64,000 nt of DNA from Actinophytocola xanthii (GCF_001921205.1 NZ_MSIE01000019.1:1-64000); one strand, 5' to 3'. Positions 1-12,013 are shown, numbered from the stretch's first letter. The notes: generated from the sequence alone by a model not told the origin. Numbers and translations: made by a program.

Positions 1-3000
1 CGGGCCCGCGGCGGCTGGTCAGCACGAGGCGGGGGGCACCGGCGCGGGCGAGCCAGCGGGCCACCTCGGCGCCGAGCCCGCCGGTACCTCCGGTGACCAG
101 CACGGTGCCGGCCAGGCGCAGCTCGCCGGCCGGGGCGGCGGCGGGGTGGTGCACGAGCCGGCGGCCGAGCACCCCGGCCGGGCGGATGGCCACCTGGTCC
201 TCGCCGGTACCGGCCAGTACGGCCGCGAGCCGTGTCGCGGCCGACTGGTCGAGGTCGGCCGGCAGGTCGATCAGCCCACCCCAGCGGTTCGGGTACTCCA
301 GCGCCGCGGTCCGGCCCAGGCCCCACAGCGCGGCGCGCTCGGGGTCGGTGAGCAGGTCGTCTCCGCCGGTCGTCACCGCGCCCCGGGTGGTGACCCAGAG
401 CGGGGCGTCCGGACCGGCCCGCAGGAGCGCGAGGAGCGTCGCGGGGTCCGGGTCGCTCGCCACGACTCCGGCGACCTCGCCGGCACCGGCCAGGTCCTCG
501 GGACGGGCGGCGAGCACCTCGGCGCCGTGACCGCGCAGCGCCTCGGCCACCCCGTCCCCCGCGCCGACCAGCAGCCAGGTGCCGGCGAGCCGCGGTGCGG
601 CCGAGGTGGGCACGGGCGTCCAGTCGACGCGGTAGCGCCAGGCGTCGAGCCGGGACCGCTCCTGGCGGCCGCGGTGCCAGGAGGACAGCGCCGGCAGTAC
701 GCCACCCAGGTCGTCCTCGGTCACCCCGAGCAGGCCGGCGAGCTGACCGGCGTCACCCTGTTCGACAGCGGCCCACAGGCGCTGCTCGGCGGGGTCGGCG
801 GCGGTCCGGGCGGCGGGCTGCGGCCAGTAGTGCTCGTGCTCGAAGGGGTAGGTGGGCAGGTCCACGGTGCGCGCGCCCCGGCCGGCGAAGAACGCGGGCC
901 AGTCGACCGCCACCCCGCGCACGTGCAGCTGGGCCAGCGCGGTGACCAGCGCGGACTCCTCCGGGCGGTCGGCACGCAGCAGCGGGACGGTGAGCGCGTC
1001 GGCGAGGGTGTCCGCGGCCATCCCGGCGAGCACGCCGTCCGGGCCCAGCTCGACGAACACGCTGGCGCCGAGCGCGTCGAGCGCCCGGACGGCGTCGGCG
1101 AAGCGCACGGTCCTCCGGGCGTGCTCGACCCAGTACTCGGGCGAGCACAGCTCGGTCTCGGCGGCGAGCGCGCCGGTCAGCGCGGAGACCACCGGAACCG
1201 CGGGTGGGGAGTAGGTCAGGGTGGCGGCGACCGCGCGGAACTCGTCGAGCATCGGGTCCATGCGGGCGGAGTGGAAGGCGTGGCTGACCTGCAGCCGCCG
1301 GGTCCGCCGGCCCCGCTCGGCCAGCCGGGCCGCGGCGGCGAGCACGGGTTCCTCGTCCCCGGCGAGCACCACCGAGGTCGGGCCGTTTACCGCTGCCAGC
1401 GACACGTGCTCGTCGAGCAGGTCGGCGACCTCGTCCTCGGCCGCCTCCACGGCGACCATCGCCCCGCCGGCGGGCAGCGCCGCCATCAGCCGGGCCCGGG
1501 CGGCGACCAGCGTCGCGGCGTCGTCGAGCGAGAGGACACCGGCGACGTGCGCGGCGGCCAGCTCGCCGACGGAGTGGCCGGCCAGCTGGCTCGGCCGCAC
1601 GCCCCACGAGGTGACCAGCCGGTACAGGGCGACCTCGATCGCGAACAGCGCCGGCTGGGTCCAGCGGGTGTCCTCCAGCGGCTCCCCGTCGGCGATCACC
1701 TCGCGCAGCGGCCGGTCCAGGTGCGGCGCGAACGCCGCGGCCACCTCGTCCAGCGCCTCGGCGAACACCGGGAACCGCCGGTACAGCTCGCCGCCCATGC
1801 CGGCGCGCTGGCTGCCCTGCCCGGAGAAGAGCATGGCGAGCCGCTCCCCCGCGACCGCCTCCCCGGTCAGCAGCGCCGGGTCCGGTTCCCCGGCGGCGAG
1901 GGCGGCCAGCGCCCGGGCCGCGGTGTCCCGGTCGGCGGCGACCACGGCCGCCCGGTGTTCGAAGCTCGCCCGCGTCGTGGCCAGCGAGAACGCGGTATCG
2001 GGTACCGAACCCAGGGCGGACACCAGGGCCCGTGCCTGCTCGCGCAGTGCCGTTGCGCCGCGGGCCGACACGAGCAGCGGCAGGACGCCGGGTGCCGCCT
2101 GCTCGACCGGCTCGTCCACGGACGGTGCCTGCTCGAGGACCAGGTGCGCGTTGGTGCCGCTGAACCCGAACGAGGACACCGCGGCGCGGCGCGGCCGGTC
2201 CACCTCCGGCCAGCCGGTCTGCTCGGTGACCAGCTCGACGGCGCCCGCGGACCAGTCCACGTGCGGGGAGGGCGTGTCGGCGTGCAGCGTGCGGGGCACC
2301 TGACCGTGCCGCATCGCCAGCACCATCTTGATCACGCCGGCGACCCCGGCCGCGGCCTGGGTGTGCCCGAGGTTGGACTTCACCGAGCCCAGCAGCAGTG
2401 GCGCCGCGCGGTGCTGGCCGTAGGTGGCGAGCAGGGCCTGCGCCTCGATCGGGTCGCCGAGCGCGGTGCCGGTGCCATGGCCCTCGACCACGTCGACGTC
2501 CGAGGCGGACAGCCCGGCGGCGGCGAGCGCCTGGCGGATCACCCGCTGCTGCGAGCCGCCGTTGGGGGCGGTCAGCCCGTTGGACGCGCCGTCGGAGTTC
2601 ACCGCCGAACCCCGGACCACCGCCAGCACCCGGTGCCCGTTGCGGACCGCGTCCGAGAGCCGCTCCAGCACCAGCACGCCGACGCCCTCGGCCCAGCTGA
2701 CCCCGTCCGCGCCGGCGCCGAACGCCTTGCACCGGCCATCCGGGGCGAGCCCGCGCTGGCGGGAGAACTCGACGAACGGCGCCGGGGTCGACATCACGGT
2801 GACCCCGCCGGCCAGCGCCAGCCCGCACTCCCCCGCCCGCAGCGCCTGCATGGCCCAGTGCATGGCGACCAGCGAGGACGAGCAGGCGGTGTCGACGGTC
2901 ACCGCCGGACCCTCCAGGCCCAGCGCGTAGGCGACCCGGCCGGAGGCGACGCTCGCCGAGCTCCCGGTGCCCAGGTAGCCCTCGAACTCGCTGTCGGTGA

Positions 3001-6000
3001 GCACCGCGCCGTAGTCGCCGTACATCACGCCGGCGAACACGCCGGTCCGGCTGCCGCGCAGCGACGACGGATCGATGCCCGCGCGCTCGAGCGCCTCCCA
3101 GGAGGTCTCCAGCAGCAGCCGCTGCTGGGCGTCGGTCGCCACCGCCTCCCGCGGGGACATCCCGAAGAACGCCGGGTCGAACTCGCCCGCGTCGTGCAGG
3201 AAGCCGCCGGAGCGGGTGTAGGAGGTGCCGGCATGGTCGGGGTCGGGGTGGTACAGCGAGCCGAGGTCCCAGCCGCGGTTGGTGGGGAAGCCGGAGATCG
3301 CGTCCCGGCCCTCGCCCAGCAGCCGCCACAGCTCCTCCGGGGACCGGACCCCACCCGGGTAGCGGCAGGCCATCCCGACGATCACGATCGGGTCGGCGTC
3401 GGTCGCCGCCGGCGCCGGACCGGTCGTCTCGACGGTGCCGTCCCCGGCCTCGGCGAGCAGGTGCTCGGCCAGGGCGGCAACCGTCGGGTGGTCGAACACC
3501 AGCGTCGCGCTGAGCCGCAGCCCCGTGGCGGCGGCGAGCCGGTTGCGCAGCTCGACCGAGGTCAGCGAGTCGAACCCGAGGTCGGCCATGGCGCGGGTCG
3601 GGTCGATCGAGCGGGGGTCGTCGTGGCCGAGGACCTCGGCGATGCGCTCGCGGACCAGGTCGACCGCGGCGTCGCGCCGCGCCGGCCCGGCCAGCCTGGC
3701 GAGGCGCAGGGCGAACCCGCCGGTCGGGCCGGTGCCGGCGGCGCGGCGCGTGCCGGTGCGGACCAGGCCGGCCAGCACGAGCGGCACGGCGGGCGCGGAC
3801 CGCAGCGCCGCCAGGTCCAGCCGCACCGGGGCGAGGACCGGCTCAGGCCTGGTCAGCGCGGCGTCGAACAGCGCGAGCCCGTGGTCGAGCGACAGCGGTG
3901 GGGTGCCGAGGCGGCGCAGCCGTCCGGTGGTGTCCCCGCCGGACATCCCGGTCGTCTCGGCCCACGGCCCCCAGGCGAGCGAGACGGCCGGCAGGCCGGC
4001 CGCCCGCCGGTGCGCGGCGAGCGCGTCGAGGTAGGCGTTGGCGGCGGCGTAGTTGCCCTGCCCCGGCGCGCCGAGCAGCCCGGCGAGCGAGGAGAACAGG
4101 ACGAACGCGGACAGGTCGAGGTCGCGGGTCAGCTCGTGCAGGTAGTGCGCGGCCTCGGCCTTGGGGCGCAGCACGGTGGCCAGCGCGTCGGGGGTGAGCG
4201 AGGCGACGACGCCGTCGGCGAGCACCCCGGCCGCGTGGAGTACGGCCGTGATCGGGCGGGTGGCGCCGGCCAACGCGACCTCCAGCGCGCCGCGGTCGGC
4301 CACGTCGCAGGCCACGACGAGCGGCTCGGCGTCGAGCGCGGTCAGCTCCGCCACCAGTGCCGGCGCCCCGGGGGCAGCGGCGCCGCTGCGGCTGAGCAGC
4401 AGCAGGTGGCGAACGCCGTGCTCGGCTGCCAGGTGCCGCGCCAGCGCCGCGCCCAGCCCGCTCGTGCCGCCAGTGATCACGACGGTGCCGTCGGGGTCCC
4501 AGCTCTCGGCCCGCGTCGGCTCGGTCGGCTCGGTCGGCTCGACCCGAGCCAGCCGGGCGGCGAACGGCGCACCGGCGCGGACGGCCAGCTGGGGCTCGCC
4601 GGTCGACAGGGCCGCGCGCACCGCGTCGGCGTCGGCGGACTCGTCCAGGTCGAGCAGGACGAACCGGTCGGGGTGCTCGGCCTGGGCCGTGCGGACCAGG
4701 CCCCAGGCGGCGGCCGCGGCGAGGTCGCCGTCGAACGCGCCGCGGGTGGTGAGCACCAGCCGGGTCTCGGGGAACCGGTCCTCGGCGAGCCAGGACTGGA
4801 GCCGCGCCAGGACGGCGGTGAGCGTCGGGCCCGGGTCACCGGCGTCGGGGCCACCGGCGATCGGGCAGAGCACGGCTGCCGCCACGGCGCCGGCCGCGAG
4901 CGCGTCCAGGTCGGCCGGCTCGGTTCCGAGGAGATCGGCGAGGCCCAGCGGGTCCGGCCCCAGCACGGGTGGCGCAGCGCCCTGCGCGCCGGTCGGGACC
5001 GGCACCCAGTCCAGCCGGTACAGGTCGCGGTGCGGGGCGCCGTCGGCGACGGCGGGGCCGGGTGCGCGCAGGACCAGCTCACCGACGTCGGCCAGCGGCG
5101 CGCCCGTGCCGTCGGCCAGCTCGATCGAGACCCGGTCGCCGGCGGGGACCAGCCGGGCCAGAGCAGTGCGGGCACCGGTGGCGTGCAGCCGGACGTCGGT
5201 CCAGGAGAACGGCAGGCCGCCGCGATCGTCGTGCCCAGCGAGGGCGCTCGCGTGCAGGGTGGCGTCCAACAGCACCGGGTGCAAGCCGAACGCGGCCGCG
5301 TCCCCGGCCACCGACGCGGGCAGCGCCAGCTCGGCGTACACCTCCGACCCGTGTCGCCAGGCCGCGACCAGCCCGCGGAACTCCGGCCCGTACCGCAGGC
5401 CCTCCTCGGCGAGCCGGTCGTAGAACCCGGTCAGGTCGACCGGCTCGGCACCGGCGGGCGGCCAGTCGACCGGGGCCGGGACCGGGGTGGTGGCGGTGGC
5501 GAGAACACCGGTCGCGTGGCGTGTCCACGGCAGGTCCTCGCCCTGGTCGGGCCGGGAGTAGACGTCGAGCGTGCGGCGCCCGTCCTCGCCAGGGCCCCCG
5601 ATCCACAGCTGCACGACCACGCCGCCGTGCTCGGGCAGCGCCAGCGGTGCCGCCATCGTCAGCTCGGCGACGAGGTCGCAGCCGACCTCGTCTCCGGCCC
5701 GGATCGCCAGCTCCAGCAGCGCCGCTCCGGGCAGCAGAGTGGCGCCGGCGACGACGTGGCCGGCGAGCCAGGGCTGGTCGGCGACCGAGAGCCGCCCGGT
5801 GAGCAGCACGCCGTCGGAGCCGGCCAGTGCCACCGCGGCGGACAGCAGCGGGTGGTTCGTCGCACCGATGCCGGTAGGGCGTGCCTCGCCGGGGATGCCG
5901 AAGCCGTCCCTCGGCCAGAACCGGCGGCGCTGGAAGGGGTAGGTCGGCAGGTCCACCGTGGATGCGCCGGTCCCGGCGAAGTAGGCGTCCCAGCGCACCG

Positions 6001-8605
6001 GCACGCCCGCGACGGCCAGCGCGGCGGCCGCGGCGGTGACGGTCTCGACCTCGTCGCGCTCCGGCCGCAGCGCCGGGACCACGACCGACTCGGCGGGCAG
6101 GACGGCCTGGGCGAGCGCGGTGAGCGTGCCGTCCGGGCCGAGCTCGAGGTAGGCGGTCACGTCGTGGTCGCGCAGCCACGCGCAGCCGTCGGCGAACCGC
6201 ACCGTCGCCCTGAGGTGCTCGACCCAGTACTCGGCCGAGGTCAGCTGGTCGACCGTGGCGGGCTCGCCGGTCAGGTTCGACACCACCGGGACCAGCGGCT
6301 CGCGGGCGTCGAGCCCGGCGACCACCTCGCGGAACGGTGCCAGCGCCGGGTCCATCCTGGACGAGTGGAAGGCGTGCGACACGTGCAGGCGCCTGGTCCG
6401 CCTCCCGTCGGCGGCGAGCCGCTCGGCGAGCGCGGTGACCTCGGGCTCCTCGCCGGACAGCACGACCGACCGGGGGCCGTTCACCGCGGCGAGCGACACG
6501 CCGGCGGTGAGCAGCGGAGCCACCTCGTCCTCGGTGGCCTCGACCGCGACCATCGCCCCGCCGGCGGGCAGCGCCTGCATGAGCCTGCCCCGCGCGGCGA
6601 CCAGCGCCGCCGCGTCGGCGAGCGTGAACACGCCGGCCACGTGCGCCGCGGTGATCTCGCCGACCGAGTGTCCGATGAGGAAGTCGGGGGTGATGCCCCA
6701 CGACTCCACCAGCCGGTAGAGCGCGGTCTCCACGGCGAACAGCGCCGGCTGGGCGGCGCCGGTGGCCGCGAGCGCGCCCGCGTCGGCACCCCAGACGACC
6801 TCGCGCAGCGGATGGTCCAGGTGCCGGTCCACCTCGGCGAGCGCCGCGTCGAACGCCTCGGCGAACACCGGGAAACGCCCATGCAGCGCGCGCCCCATGG
6901 CCAGCCGCTGGGCGCCCTGCCCGGCGAACAGCGCGGCGAGCCGGGGCCGGCCGCGGCTCGCCGCGCCGGTCACGACACCGGCGGAGGGCCTGCCCTCGGC
7001 CAGCGCGGTGAGCCCGGCCCTGGCCGAGGCGGTGTCGGCGGCGACCACGACAGCGCGGTGCTCGAACAAGGACCGGCCGCCGGCGAGCGAGTAGGCGACG
7101 TCGGCGAGGTCAGCGGTCTCCACGGTGGACGCCAGCCGGGCGGCCTGCTCGCGCAGTGCCTCGCCGCCGCGCGCGGACACGACCAGCGGCACGGCACCCG
7201 CCGGGCGGGCCGCCTGCTCGGCAGGCGTCTCCACCGGCGGAGCCTGCTCGAGCACCGCGTGCGCGTTGGTGCCGCTCAGCCCGAACGAGGAGACCCCGGC
7301 CCGGCGCGGCTCACCGGTCTCGGGCCACGGGACGTTCTCGGTCAGCAGCCGGATGCCCCCGCTGGACCAGTCCACATGCGAGGTGGGCCGGTCGACGTGC
7401 AGGGTGCGCGGCAGCACCCCGTGCCGCATGGCCAGCACCATCTTGATCACGCCGGCAACGCCGGCGGCGGCCTGGGTGTGGCTGAGGTTCGACTTCACCG
7501 AGCCGAGCAGCAGCGGCCGCTCCGCCGGCCGGCCGCGGCCGTAGGTGGCGAGCAGCGCCTCGGCCTCCACCGGGTCCCCGAGCACCGTCCCGGTGCCGTG
7601 CGCCTCGACCACGTCGACCTGGTCCGCCGAGAGTCGCGCGTCGACCAGTGCCTGCTCGATGACCCGCTGCTGGGACGGGCCGTTCGGGGCGGTCAACCCG
7701 TTGGAGGCGCCGTCGGAGTTCACCGCGGAGCCGCGCAGCACGGCGAGGACGCGGTGCCCGTCGCGGACCGCGTCGGACAGCCGCTCCAGCACCAGCACGC
7801 CCACGCCCTCGGCCCAGCCGGTGCCGTTGGCCGAGTCGGCGAACGAGCGGCAGTAGCCGTCAGCGGCGAGCCCGCCCTGCTTGCTGAACTCGGCGATCGT
7901 CAGCGGCGAGGACATCACGGTCACCCCGCCGGCGAGCGCCAGCGAGCACTCCCCCGTGCGCAGCGCCCGCGCCGCGAGGTGCAGTGACACCAGCGAGGAC
8001 GAGCAGGCCGTGTCGACGGTCAGCGCCGGTCCGACCAGCCCGAGGACGTAGGCCAACCGTCCGGACAGGACACTGGAGGTCGAGCCGGTGAGCGCGAAGC
8101 CGTCCACGTTGTCGCCGGGGCCGACCCGGTAGTCCTGCGGGATCGCCCCGACGAACACGCCGGTGCCGCTGCCCTTGAGCGAGAGCGGGTCGAGCCCGGC
8201 GCGCTCGATCGCCTCCCAGGCCGACTCCAGCAGCACCCGCTGCTGCGGGTCCATCGCCAGCGCCTCGCGCGGCGAGATGCCGAAGAAGTCGGCGTCGAAG
8301 GTCGTCGCGTCGTGCAGGAAGCCACCGGACAGCGTCGAGGCCGAGTCGAGCGCGTCGAGGTACCAGCCGCGGTCGGTCGGCAGCCCGGTGACACCGTCCC
8401 GACCGGACTCGACGAGCCGCCAGAGGTCCTCGGGGCCGGTGACCCCGCCCGGGTAGCGACAGGCCATGCCGATGATCGCGACCGGCTCGTGCGCCGCGGC
8501 CTCGAGCTCGCCCAGCCGCCGCCGCGTCCGCTGCAGGTCCGCGCTCGCTCGCCGGAGGTAGTCCCGGAGGCGCTGCTCGGTGCTCGTGGAATCCGGGGAC
8601 GTCAT
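1..8605 (-). CDS. Modular type I polyketide synthase subunit (3' end outside window)
   Basis: The frame is open from ATG 8605 through the left edge, giving at least 2868 residues. A charged coiled-coil-like N-terminal docking segment (about 1-38) implies an upstream PKS partner. Module 1: KS (about 41-465, Cys201), AT (Ser647 in GHSVGE, HAFH near 743), DH (His950 in [10 protein letters not shown], Asp1114 in LLDATLH), KR (nucleotide motif near 1373, Tyr1519) and ACP (Ser1680). Module 2: KS (Cys1908), AT (Ser2345, HAFH near 2441), then directly a KR region (Rossmann motif near 2835), with no DH motifs between. Both AT domains carry malonyl-type motifs by family rule. KR1 keeps the LxD aspartate of B-type reductases, so module 1 should leave a double bond and module 2 a hydroxyl. 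Eight bases separate it from the P450 stop, so it is probably co-transcribed. The product is not identifiable from two modules. Confidence 0.97.
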   Translation of the reverse strand, partial: MTSPDSTSTEQRLRDYLRRASADLQRTRRRLGELEAAAHEPVAIIGMACRYPGGVTGPEDLWRLVESGRDGVTGLPTDRGWYLDALDSASTLSGGFLHDATTFDADFFGISPREALAMDPQQRVLLESAWEAIERAGLDPLSLKGSGTGVFVGAIPQDYRVGPGDNVDGFALTGSTSSVLSGRLAYVLGLVGPALTVDTACSSSLVSLHLAARALRTGECSLALAGGVTVMSSPLTIAEFSKQGGLAADGYCRSFADSANGTGWAEGVGVLVLERLSDAVRDGHRVLAVLRGSAVNSDGASNGLTAPNGPSQQRVIEQALVDARLSADQVDVVEAHGTGTVLGDPVEAEALLATYGRGRPAERPLLLGSVKSNLSHTQAAAGVAGVIKMVLAMRHGVLPRTLHVDRPTSHVDWSSGGIRLLTENVPWPETGEPRRAGVSSFGLSGTNAHAVLEQAPPVETPAEQAARPAGAVPLVVSARGGEALREQAARLASTVETADLADVAYSLAGGRSLFEHRAVVVAADTASARAGLTALAEGRPSAGVVTGAASRGRPRLAALFAGQGAQRLAMGRALHGRFPVFAEAFDAALAEVDRHLDHPLREVVWGADAGALAATGAAQPALFAVETALYRLVESWGITPDFLIGHSVGEITAAHVAGVFTLADAAALVAARGRLMQALPAGGAMVAVEATEDEVAPLLTAGVSLAAVNGPRSVVLSGEEPEVTALAERLAADGRRTRRLHVSHAFHSSRMDPALAPFREVVAGLDAREPLVPVVSNLTGEPATVDQLTSAEYWVEHLRATVRFADGCAWLRDHDVTAYLELGPDGTLTALAQAVLPAESVVVPALRPERDEVETVTAAAAALAVAGVPVRWDAYFAGTGASTVDLPTYPFQRRRFWPRDGFGIPGEARPTGIGATNHPLLSAAVALAGSDGVLLTGRLSVADQPWLAGHVVAGATLLPGAALLELAIRAGDEVGCDLVAELTMAAPLALPEHGGVVVQLWIGGPGEDGRRTLDVYSRPDQGEDLPWTRHATGVLATATTPVPAPVDWPPAGAEPVDLTGFYDRLAEEGLRYGPEFRGLVAAWRHGSEVYAELALPASVAGDAAAFGLHPVLLDATLHASALAGHDDRGGLPFSWTDVRLHATGARTALARLVPAGDRVSIELADGTGAPLADVGELVLRAPGPAVADGAPHRDLYRLDWVPVPTGAQGAAPPVLGPDPLGLADLLGTEPADLDALAAGAVAAAVLCPIAGGPDAGDPGPTLTAVLARLQSWLAEDRFPETRLVLTTRGAFDGDLAAAAAWGLVRTAQAEHPDRFVLLDLDESADADAVRAALSTGEPQLAVRAGAPFAARLARVEPTEPTEPTRAESWDPDGTVVITGGTSGLGAALARHLAAEHGVRHLLLLSRSGAAAPGAPALVAELTALDAEPLVVACDVADRGALEVALAGATRPITAVLHAAGVLADGVVASLTPDALATVLRPKAEAAHYLHELTRDLDLSAFVLFSSLAGLLGAPGQGNYAAANAYLDALAAHRRAAGLPAVSLAWGPWAETTGMSGGDTTGRLRRLGTPPLSLDHGLALFDAALTRPEPVLAPVRLDLAALRSAPAVPLVLAGLVRTGTRRAAGTGPTGGFALRLARLAGPARRDAAVDLVRERIAEVLGHDDPRSIDPTRAMADLGFDSLTSVELRNRLAAATGLRLSATLVFDHPTVAALAEHLLAEAGDGTVETTGPAPAATDADPIVIVGMACRYPGGVRSPEELWRLLGEGRDAISGFPTNRGWDLGSLYHPDPDHAGTSYTRSGGFLHDAGEFDPAFFGMSPREAVATDAQQRLLLETSWEALERAGIDPSSLRGSRTGVFAGVMYGDYGAVLTDSEFEGYLGTGSSASVASGRVAYALGLEGPAVTVDTACSSSLVAMHWAMQALRAGECGLALAGGVTVMSTPAPFVEFSRQRGLAPDGRCKAFGAGADGVSWAEGVGVLVLERLSDAVRNGHRVLAVVRGSAVNSDGASNGLTAPNGGSQQRVIRQALAAAGLSASDVDVVEGHGTGTALGDPIEAQALLATYGQHRAAPLLLGSVKSNLGHTQAAAGVAGVIKMVLAMRHGQVPRTLHADTPSPHVDWSAGAVELVTEQTGWPEVDRPRRAAVSSFGFSGTNAHLVLEQAPSVDEPVEQAAPGVLPLLVSARGATALREQARALVSALGSVPDTAFSLATTRASFEHRAAVVAADRDTAARALAALAAGEPDPALLTGEAVAGERLAMLFSGQGSQRAGMGGELYRRFPVFAEALDEVAAAFAPHLDRPLREVIADGEPLEDTRWTQPALFAIEVALYRLVTSWGVRPSQLAGHSVGELAAAHVAGVLSLDDAATLVAARARLMAALPAGGAMVAVEAAEDEVADLLDEHVSLAAVNGPTSVVLAGDEEPVLAAAARLAERGRRTRRLQVSHAFHSARMDPMLDEFRAVAATLTYSPPAVPVVSALTGALAAETELCSPEYWVEHARRTVRFADAVRALDALGASVFVELGPDGVLAGMAADTLADALTVPLLRADRPEESALVTALAQLHVRGVAVDWPAFFAGRGARTVDLPTYPFEHEHYWPQPAARTAADPAEQRLWAAVEQGDAGQLAGLLGVTEDDLGGVLPALSSWHRGRQERSRLDAWRYRVDWTPVPTSAAPRLAGTWLLVGAGDGVAEALRGHGAEVLAARPEDLAGAGEVAGVVASDPDPATLLALLRAGPDAPLWVTTRGAVTTGGDDLLTDPERAALWGLGRTAALEYPNRWGGLIDLPADLDQSAATRLAAVLAGTGEDQVAIRPAGVLGRRLVHHPAAAPAGELRLAGTVLVTGGTGGLGAEVARWLARAGAPRLVLTSRRGP

Positions 8606-8613
8606 CGCGGCCG

Positions 8614-9849
8614 CTACCAGGCGACCGGGAGGCGGTCGATGGTGCCGGACAGGCGGTGCTTGATGGTGTCCGGGTTCAACAGGTCGTCCAGGTCGGTCGC
8701 CAACCGCAGCGTGGGGATGCGCGACAGCAGCCGGCTGAAGATCACGTTCAGCTCGAGCCGCACCAGCGGCGCGCCGATGCAGTGCCAGGGGCCGTGGGCG
8801 AAGGTCAGGTGCTGGTTGGGCGAGCGGCGGAAGTCGACGGTGATCGGGTCGTCGAACTGGCGCGGATCGTGGTTGCCCATGGCGAAGTCGGGCAGCACGA
8901 GCTCACCGGCGCGGATGGTGATGCCCTGGATCTCGATGTCCTCGAGCGCGTAGTGCGGCTGCCAGCCACCGCCGACGTTGGCAGTACGCAGCATCTCCTC
9001 GACCGCCGTCTCCATCACCGCCGGGTCGGAGTCCACGGCGGAGCGCAGGTCGGACCGGGTGAGGATGCGGGTGATCCCGTTGGCGATGTGGGTCGACACG
9101 CCCTCGTAGCCGGCGAACAGCAGCAGGCACACCACGGACGCGACGATCCAGTCGTCCAGCCCCTCGGCGATGACCGTGATCAGGTCCTCCCCCGGGTGCT
9201 CGCGCTTGCGCGCGGCGAGCTTGGTCAGGTACCCGAGGATTTCCATCTTGTCCTCGGGCGAGGACCCTTCGCCGGTCTCGTGCATGCGGTCGAGCAGCTC
9301 GGCCATGTAGTCGCGCTCGTCCTCCGGCACGCCGACCAGCTCACCCAGCACGCGCAGCGGGACCGGCAGGGTGAACTCGGACCACAGGTCCACCGGGGGT
9401 GTCCTGGCGAGCATGTCGTCGATCGCGGCGTCCACGATGGACTCCACCCGCGGCCGCAGTGCCGCCATCCGCTTGCGCGAGAAGTACGGGACGAGCAACG
9501 CACGCATGCCGGCGTGCACCTCACGCGGGTCGCCACCGCCGGCACCGGACGCGATCATCTCGAAGATCGGGTTGTCGGCGAGCCGCGGCGCCTCCGCCGG
9601 GTTGGGGTGGGTCCGGCCCAGCCGCGGGTCGCGCAGCAGGTCCCGGATCTCCTTGTGGCCCAGGACCAGCCACGCCTCGTCGCCGGTGGCCGTGCGGACG
9701 CGCCAGATCGGCTTCTCCGCCAGCATCCCGCGCAGGCACGGGTTGTCGCCCAGCGGCGGGCGGCGCAGCGACTCCAGGGCAGGCAGCTCGTCGGACCCGG
9801 TGGTCTCGGTCGTCCCGGTCATCCCAGTCGTCCCGGTCATCTCGGTCAT
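8614..9849 (-). CDS. Cytochrome P450, macrolide-tailoring type
   Basis: 411 residues, the usual length for soluble bacterial P450s. The heme-binding segment is [10 protein letters not shown] with ligand Cys357, and the K-helix ExxR appears as EEMLR. The I-helix reads AGYEGVST: acidic Glu249 is present but the next position, usually Thr, is Gly250, which recalls EryF where that residue is Ala. The N-terminus is a low-complexity Met/Thr/Gly stretch with in-frame Met at 4 and 10, so the true start could be slightly internal. The position between an O-methyltransferase and the PKS in one operon argues for hydroxylation or epoxidation of the macrolactone. It keeps the heme Cys, so it is not a DesVIII-type helper. 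The substrate is unknown. Confidence 0.93.
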   Translation of the reverse strand: MTEMTGTTGMTGTTETTGSDELPALESLRRPPLGDNPCLRGMLAEKPIWRVRTATGDEAWLVLGHKEIRDLLRDPRLGRTHPNPAEAPRLADNPIFEMIASGAGGGDPREVHAGMRALLVPYFSRKRMAALRPRVESIVDAAIDDMLARTPPVDLWSEFTLPVPLRVLGELVGVPEDERDYMAELLDRMHETGEGSSPEDKMEILGYLTKLAARKREHPGEDLITVIAEGLDDWIVASVVCLLLFAGYEGVSTHIANGITRILTRSDLRSAVDSDPAVMETAVEEMLRTANVGGGWQPHYALEDIEIQGITIRAGELVLPDFAMGNHDPRQFDDPITVDFRRSPNQHLTFAHGPWHCIGAPLVRLELNVIFSRLLSRIPTLRLATDLDDLLNPDTIKHRLSGTIDRLPVAW

Positions 9850-9853
9850 CCCT

Positions 9854-10744
9854 TCACCTCGGCTTCACCGCGACCGCGACGACGTAGTCGAGGAGGTCGA
9901 GCTCGCGCTTGATCTGCTCGGTGTCCCGCCACTCCCTGGCCACCGTCTCGAGAACCTCCGGCGGCAGCTCGGGGTGCGCCGACGGGTGGCGTGCGATACC
10001 GCTCCAGTAGCGGAACCAGGGCTCCCAGGTGTGCTCGCGGACCGAGGTCACCGAGGCCTGCGCGAACCCCGCCGCGCCGAGGCGGCGGGCGTAGCCGGCC
10101 CGGTCGTACCAGTTCTCGTCGGGAACGCTGAACCGGTAGAGGCTGAACCGGGTGGCGCGGAAGGTCCGGCGGGGCGTGGTCTCGTCCAGCGGGATCGTGT
10201 CGACCGTGCCGATCATCCCGCCGGGACGCAGCACCCGGAAGGCCTCCCGGAAGAACCGGGTGCGGGTGTTGAAGTGCTGCGCCGCGTCGAGCGCGACCAC
10301 CCGGTCGAACGTGCCGTCCTCGAACGGCAGCTCGGTGGCGGTTCCCACCTGGAAGCGGAGGCGGTCCGCGACGCCCTCCTCGGCCGCGCGCCGCCGGGCG
10401 CCGTCGATCTGGTGCGGCGTCACGTCGAGCGCGTGGATGACCCGCGGGCTCTTCTCCTTCAGCCAGAGGAAGTCCTGGTCGCCGTAACCGCAGCCGAGGT
10501 CGAGGATGTCCTGGCCCGGCTCGAACCGCGCGGCGTCGGCCAGCAGCGCGGCGACCGCCTCGCCGGCCCCGTCCACAGTGGTCCGCTCGTCGGCCCAGTA
10601 GCCGATGTTGATGTAGCGGGTGGACCGGTCGGCGAACTGCGTGCTCGGGTCGGGCAGCTGGTACAGCCGCCGCACCCGCTGGTCGGGATCTCGGGTGCTC
10701 ACCGCGCGCATCACCCGACCGAACTTCCTCACGGTGCTCAACAT
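9854..10744 (-). CDS. EryG-like SAM-dependent O-methyltransferase
   Basis: 296 residues from ATG 10744. That start has GAGGAAGAGG a few bases upstream and begins MLSTVRKFGR; the frame stays open 44 codons further, but that extension has no site. Class I methyltransferase fold with SAM motif ILDLGCGYGDQDF. It matches EryG (erythromycin 3''-O-methyltransferase) in layout from recalled sequence: YINIGYW, DVTPHQIDGA, ATELPFEDGTFDRV, FRVLRPGG and a C-terminal EPWFRYW. A likely role is methylating a hydroxyl on a deoxysugar after attachment, as EryG does; action on a free sugar nucleotide or on the aglycone cannot be excluded. Four bases separate its stop from the P450 start. The gene is divergent from the SnoaL-like gene across a candidate operator. 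Confidence 0.88.
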   Translation of the reverse strand: MLSTVRKFGRVMRAVSTRDPDQRVRRLYQLPDPSTQFADRSTRYINIGYWADERTTVDGAGEAVAALLADAARFEPGQDILDLGCGYGDQDFLWLKEKSPRVIHALDVTPHQIDGARRRAAEEGVADRLRFQVGTATELPFEDGTFDRVVALDAAQHFNTRTRFFREAFRVLRPGGMIGTVDTIPLDETTPRRTFRATRFSLYRFSVPDENWYDRAGYARRLGAAGFAQASVTSVREHTWEPWFRYWSGIARHPSAHPELPPEVLETVAREWRDTEQIKRELDLLDYVVAVAVKPR

Positions 10745-10828
10745 CCCGGTACCTCTTCCTCGACGGACGAACCGGCTCCCTGCACCGTATGGAGAGCGGG
10801 TCTCGGAAATCCTTAGTTGGCGGCGGCC

Positions 10829-10874
10829 TTGATTTATGCGACAACCTGTCGTAATCTTCACGACAGACCGTCGC
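10829..10874 (+). promoter_or_regulatory. Promoter overlapping a nested dyad, probable TetR operator
   Basis: A TTGATT hexamer (10829-10834) is followed after 17 bases by TAATCT (10852-10857). A perfectly symmetric nested dyad covers 10838-10874: GCGAC, four bases, TGTCGT, seven bases, ACGACA, four bases, GTCGC, centred on 10856 inside the -10 hexamer. It stands between the divergent O-methyltransferase and the SnoaL-like/TetR pair, so the natural reading is autorepression by the TetR protein encoded 0.5 kb downstream. The operator assignment is inference. Confidence 0.7.
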
Positions 10875-10911
10875 AAAAGGCGCGCGGTCGCACGACCGGA
10901 GAAGGACCCCC

Positions 10912-11385
10912 ATGAACGCGCTCGCTGACCGCGCCGACCTGATCGAACTGCTCGGCCGCTACGCCGACATCGCCGACCTGAAGGAGTTCACCGAGCTGCC
11001 CGGCCTCGTCTTCACCGACCCGCTCACGCTCGACTTCGAGTCCGTGGCCGGCATCCCGCCGATGACCCTGCCGCTCGCCGACTACCTCGAGAGCGTCCGA
11101 GCCGCCTTCGCCCCCTTCGTGGCCACCCACCACGCCATCACCGGACACGTGATCGACCTCGAGGGCGACACCGCGCGAATCCACGCGCACGTCCGGGCCG
11201 AACACTGGCTCCCCGAGGACCTCGCCGGTGCTGGTGCCAACCGCTGGCTGGTCGTCGGCTTCTACGACAACGAGGCGGTCCGCACGGCCGAGGGCTGGCG
11301 CCTGAGCCGTGTCCGGCTCACCTCGACCTACCAGGAGAATTCGCACCTGTCGAGCGCCGCCCTGGCCGCGCAGCAGGCCCGCTAG
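10912..11385 (+). CDS. SnoaL-like (NTF2-fold) protein
   Basis: 157 residues, a typical size for one NTF2-like alpha+beta barrel of the SnoaL_4 kind: an N-terminal helix with DLIELLGRYADIAD, a central FTDPLTLDF, HHAITGHVIDLEGD, and a C-terminal WRLSRVRLTSTYQ strand. Relatives include polyketide cyclases, epoxide hydrolases and hydroxylase-like proteins, and the sequence does not fix which. It is the first gene of a two-gene operon with the TetR regulator, 16 bases apart, and divergent from the tailoring genes. It could act on the polyketide or on the TetR ligand. Start ATG 10912 has GGAGAAGGA nine bases or so upstream. Confidence 0.8.
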   Translation: MNALADRADLIELLGRYADIADLKEFTELPGLVFTDPLTLDFESVAGIPPMTLPLADYLESVRAAFAPFVATHHAITGHVIDLEGDTARIHAHVRAEHWLPEDLAGAGANRWLVVGFYDNEAVRTAEGWRLSRVRLTSTYQENSHLSSAALAAQQAR

Positions 11386-11401
11386 GGAGGAGGATGCCTG
11401 G

Positions 11402-12013
11402 ATGCCGCGGATTCGGGGAGCCAGCATCGAGGAGCACCACGAACTGGTGTGGGCCGACCTCGCCGAGGCGATGCGGCAACTGCTGCTCGAACGCCACTAC
11501 GACTCGATCACCATGGGCCACATCGCGACCCGGGCCGGGCTCGCGCGCAACACGCTGTACAACTACGCCCCGGACAAGAGCGCGCTGGTCCTGGCGTTGG
11601 CCCGGCGGGCGAGCCGCCCGGCGGTCGAGCGGGTGGCCGCGATCGCGGCGCGGTCCCGGGAACCGGCGACGGAGCGGATGCGGGAGATCATCGAAGCGGT
11701 CCTGGACGCGTCCACCGACCAGGCCATGCAGCTGATGTTCCGGCCGGGCTCCGGCCCGCTCGTCGCCGAGGTGCCCAAGGGGCCGGACGGCCCGTTCCAC
11801 GCGATCGTGGTCGAGGTCGAGAACGTCGTCCGGGACGGTGTAGCCCGCGGCGAGTTCCGGGACGTCGGCGACGTGCACCTCGCGGTGGAGCTGCTCTCCG
11901 GCGTCATGCGCGCGGGCGCCGAACGCATCGGCCGGGCCCCGGAGGACTTCACGGCCACGGTCCGCGCGGCTCGCGAGATCATCCTCGGGTCGCTGGCCCG
12001 CGGCGGGGAGTAG
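11402..12013 (+). CDS. TetR-family regulator, cluster-situated
   Basis: 203 residues from ATG 11402, preceded by GGGAGGAGG at proper distance. An out-of-frame ATG at 11394 and an upstream in-frame extension lack support. The N-terminal helix-turn-helix contains SITMGHIATRAGLARNTLYNY followed by PDKSALVLAL, the TetR signature. The C-terminal part (about 70-203) is the ligand domain. It lies right behind the SnoaL-like gene, and the dyad at 10838-10874 is the best candidate operator. It probably represses its own operon and perhaps the divergent tailoring genes until a pathway product or intermediate binds. The target is inferred. Confidence 0.88.
   Translation: MPRIRGASIEEHHELVWADLAEAMRQLLLERHYDSITMGHIATRAGLARNTLYNYAPDKSALVLALARRASRPAVERVAAIAARSREPATERMREIIEAVLDASTDQAMQLMFRPGSGPLVAEVPKGPDGPFHAIVVEVENVVRDGVARGEFRDVGDVHLAVELLSGVMRAGAERIGRAPEDFTATVRAAREIILGSLARGGE

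Noticed and set aside
146-7987. 2613-codon open frame on the plus strand
   Set aside because: It is the antisense of the PKS. The translation is Gly/Arg/Gln/His-rich without domains, while the minus strand shows two PKS modules with all active-site residues.
10745-10876. N-terminal extension of the O-methyltransferase to 10876
   Set aside because: The extra 44 residues have no family similarity and would cover the divergent promoter. ATG 10744 has a strong ribosome site.
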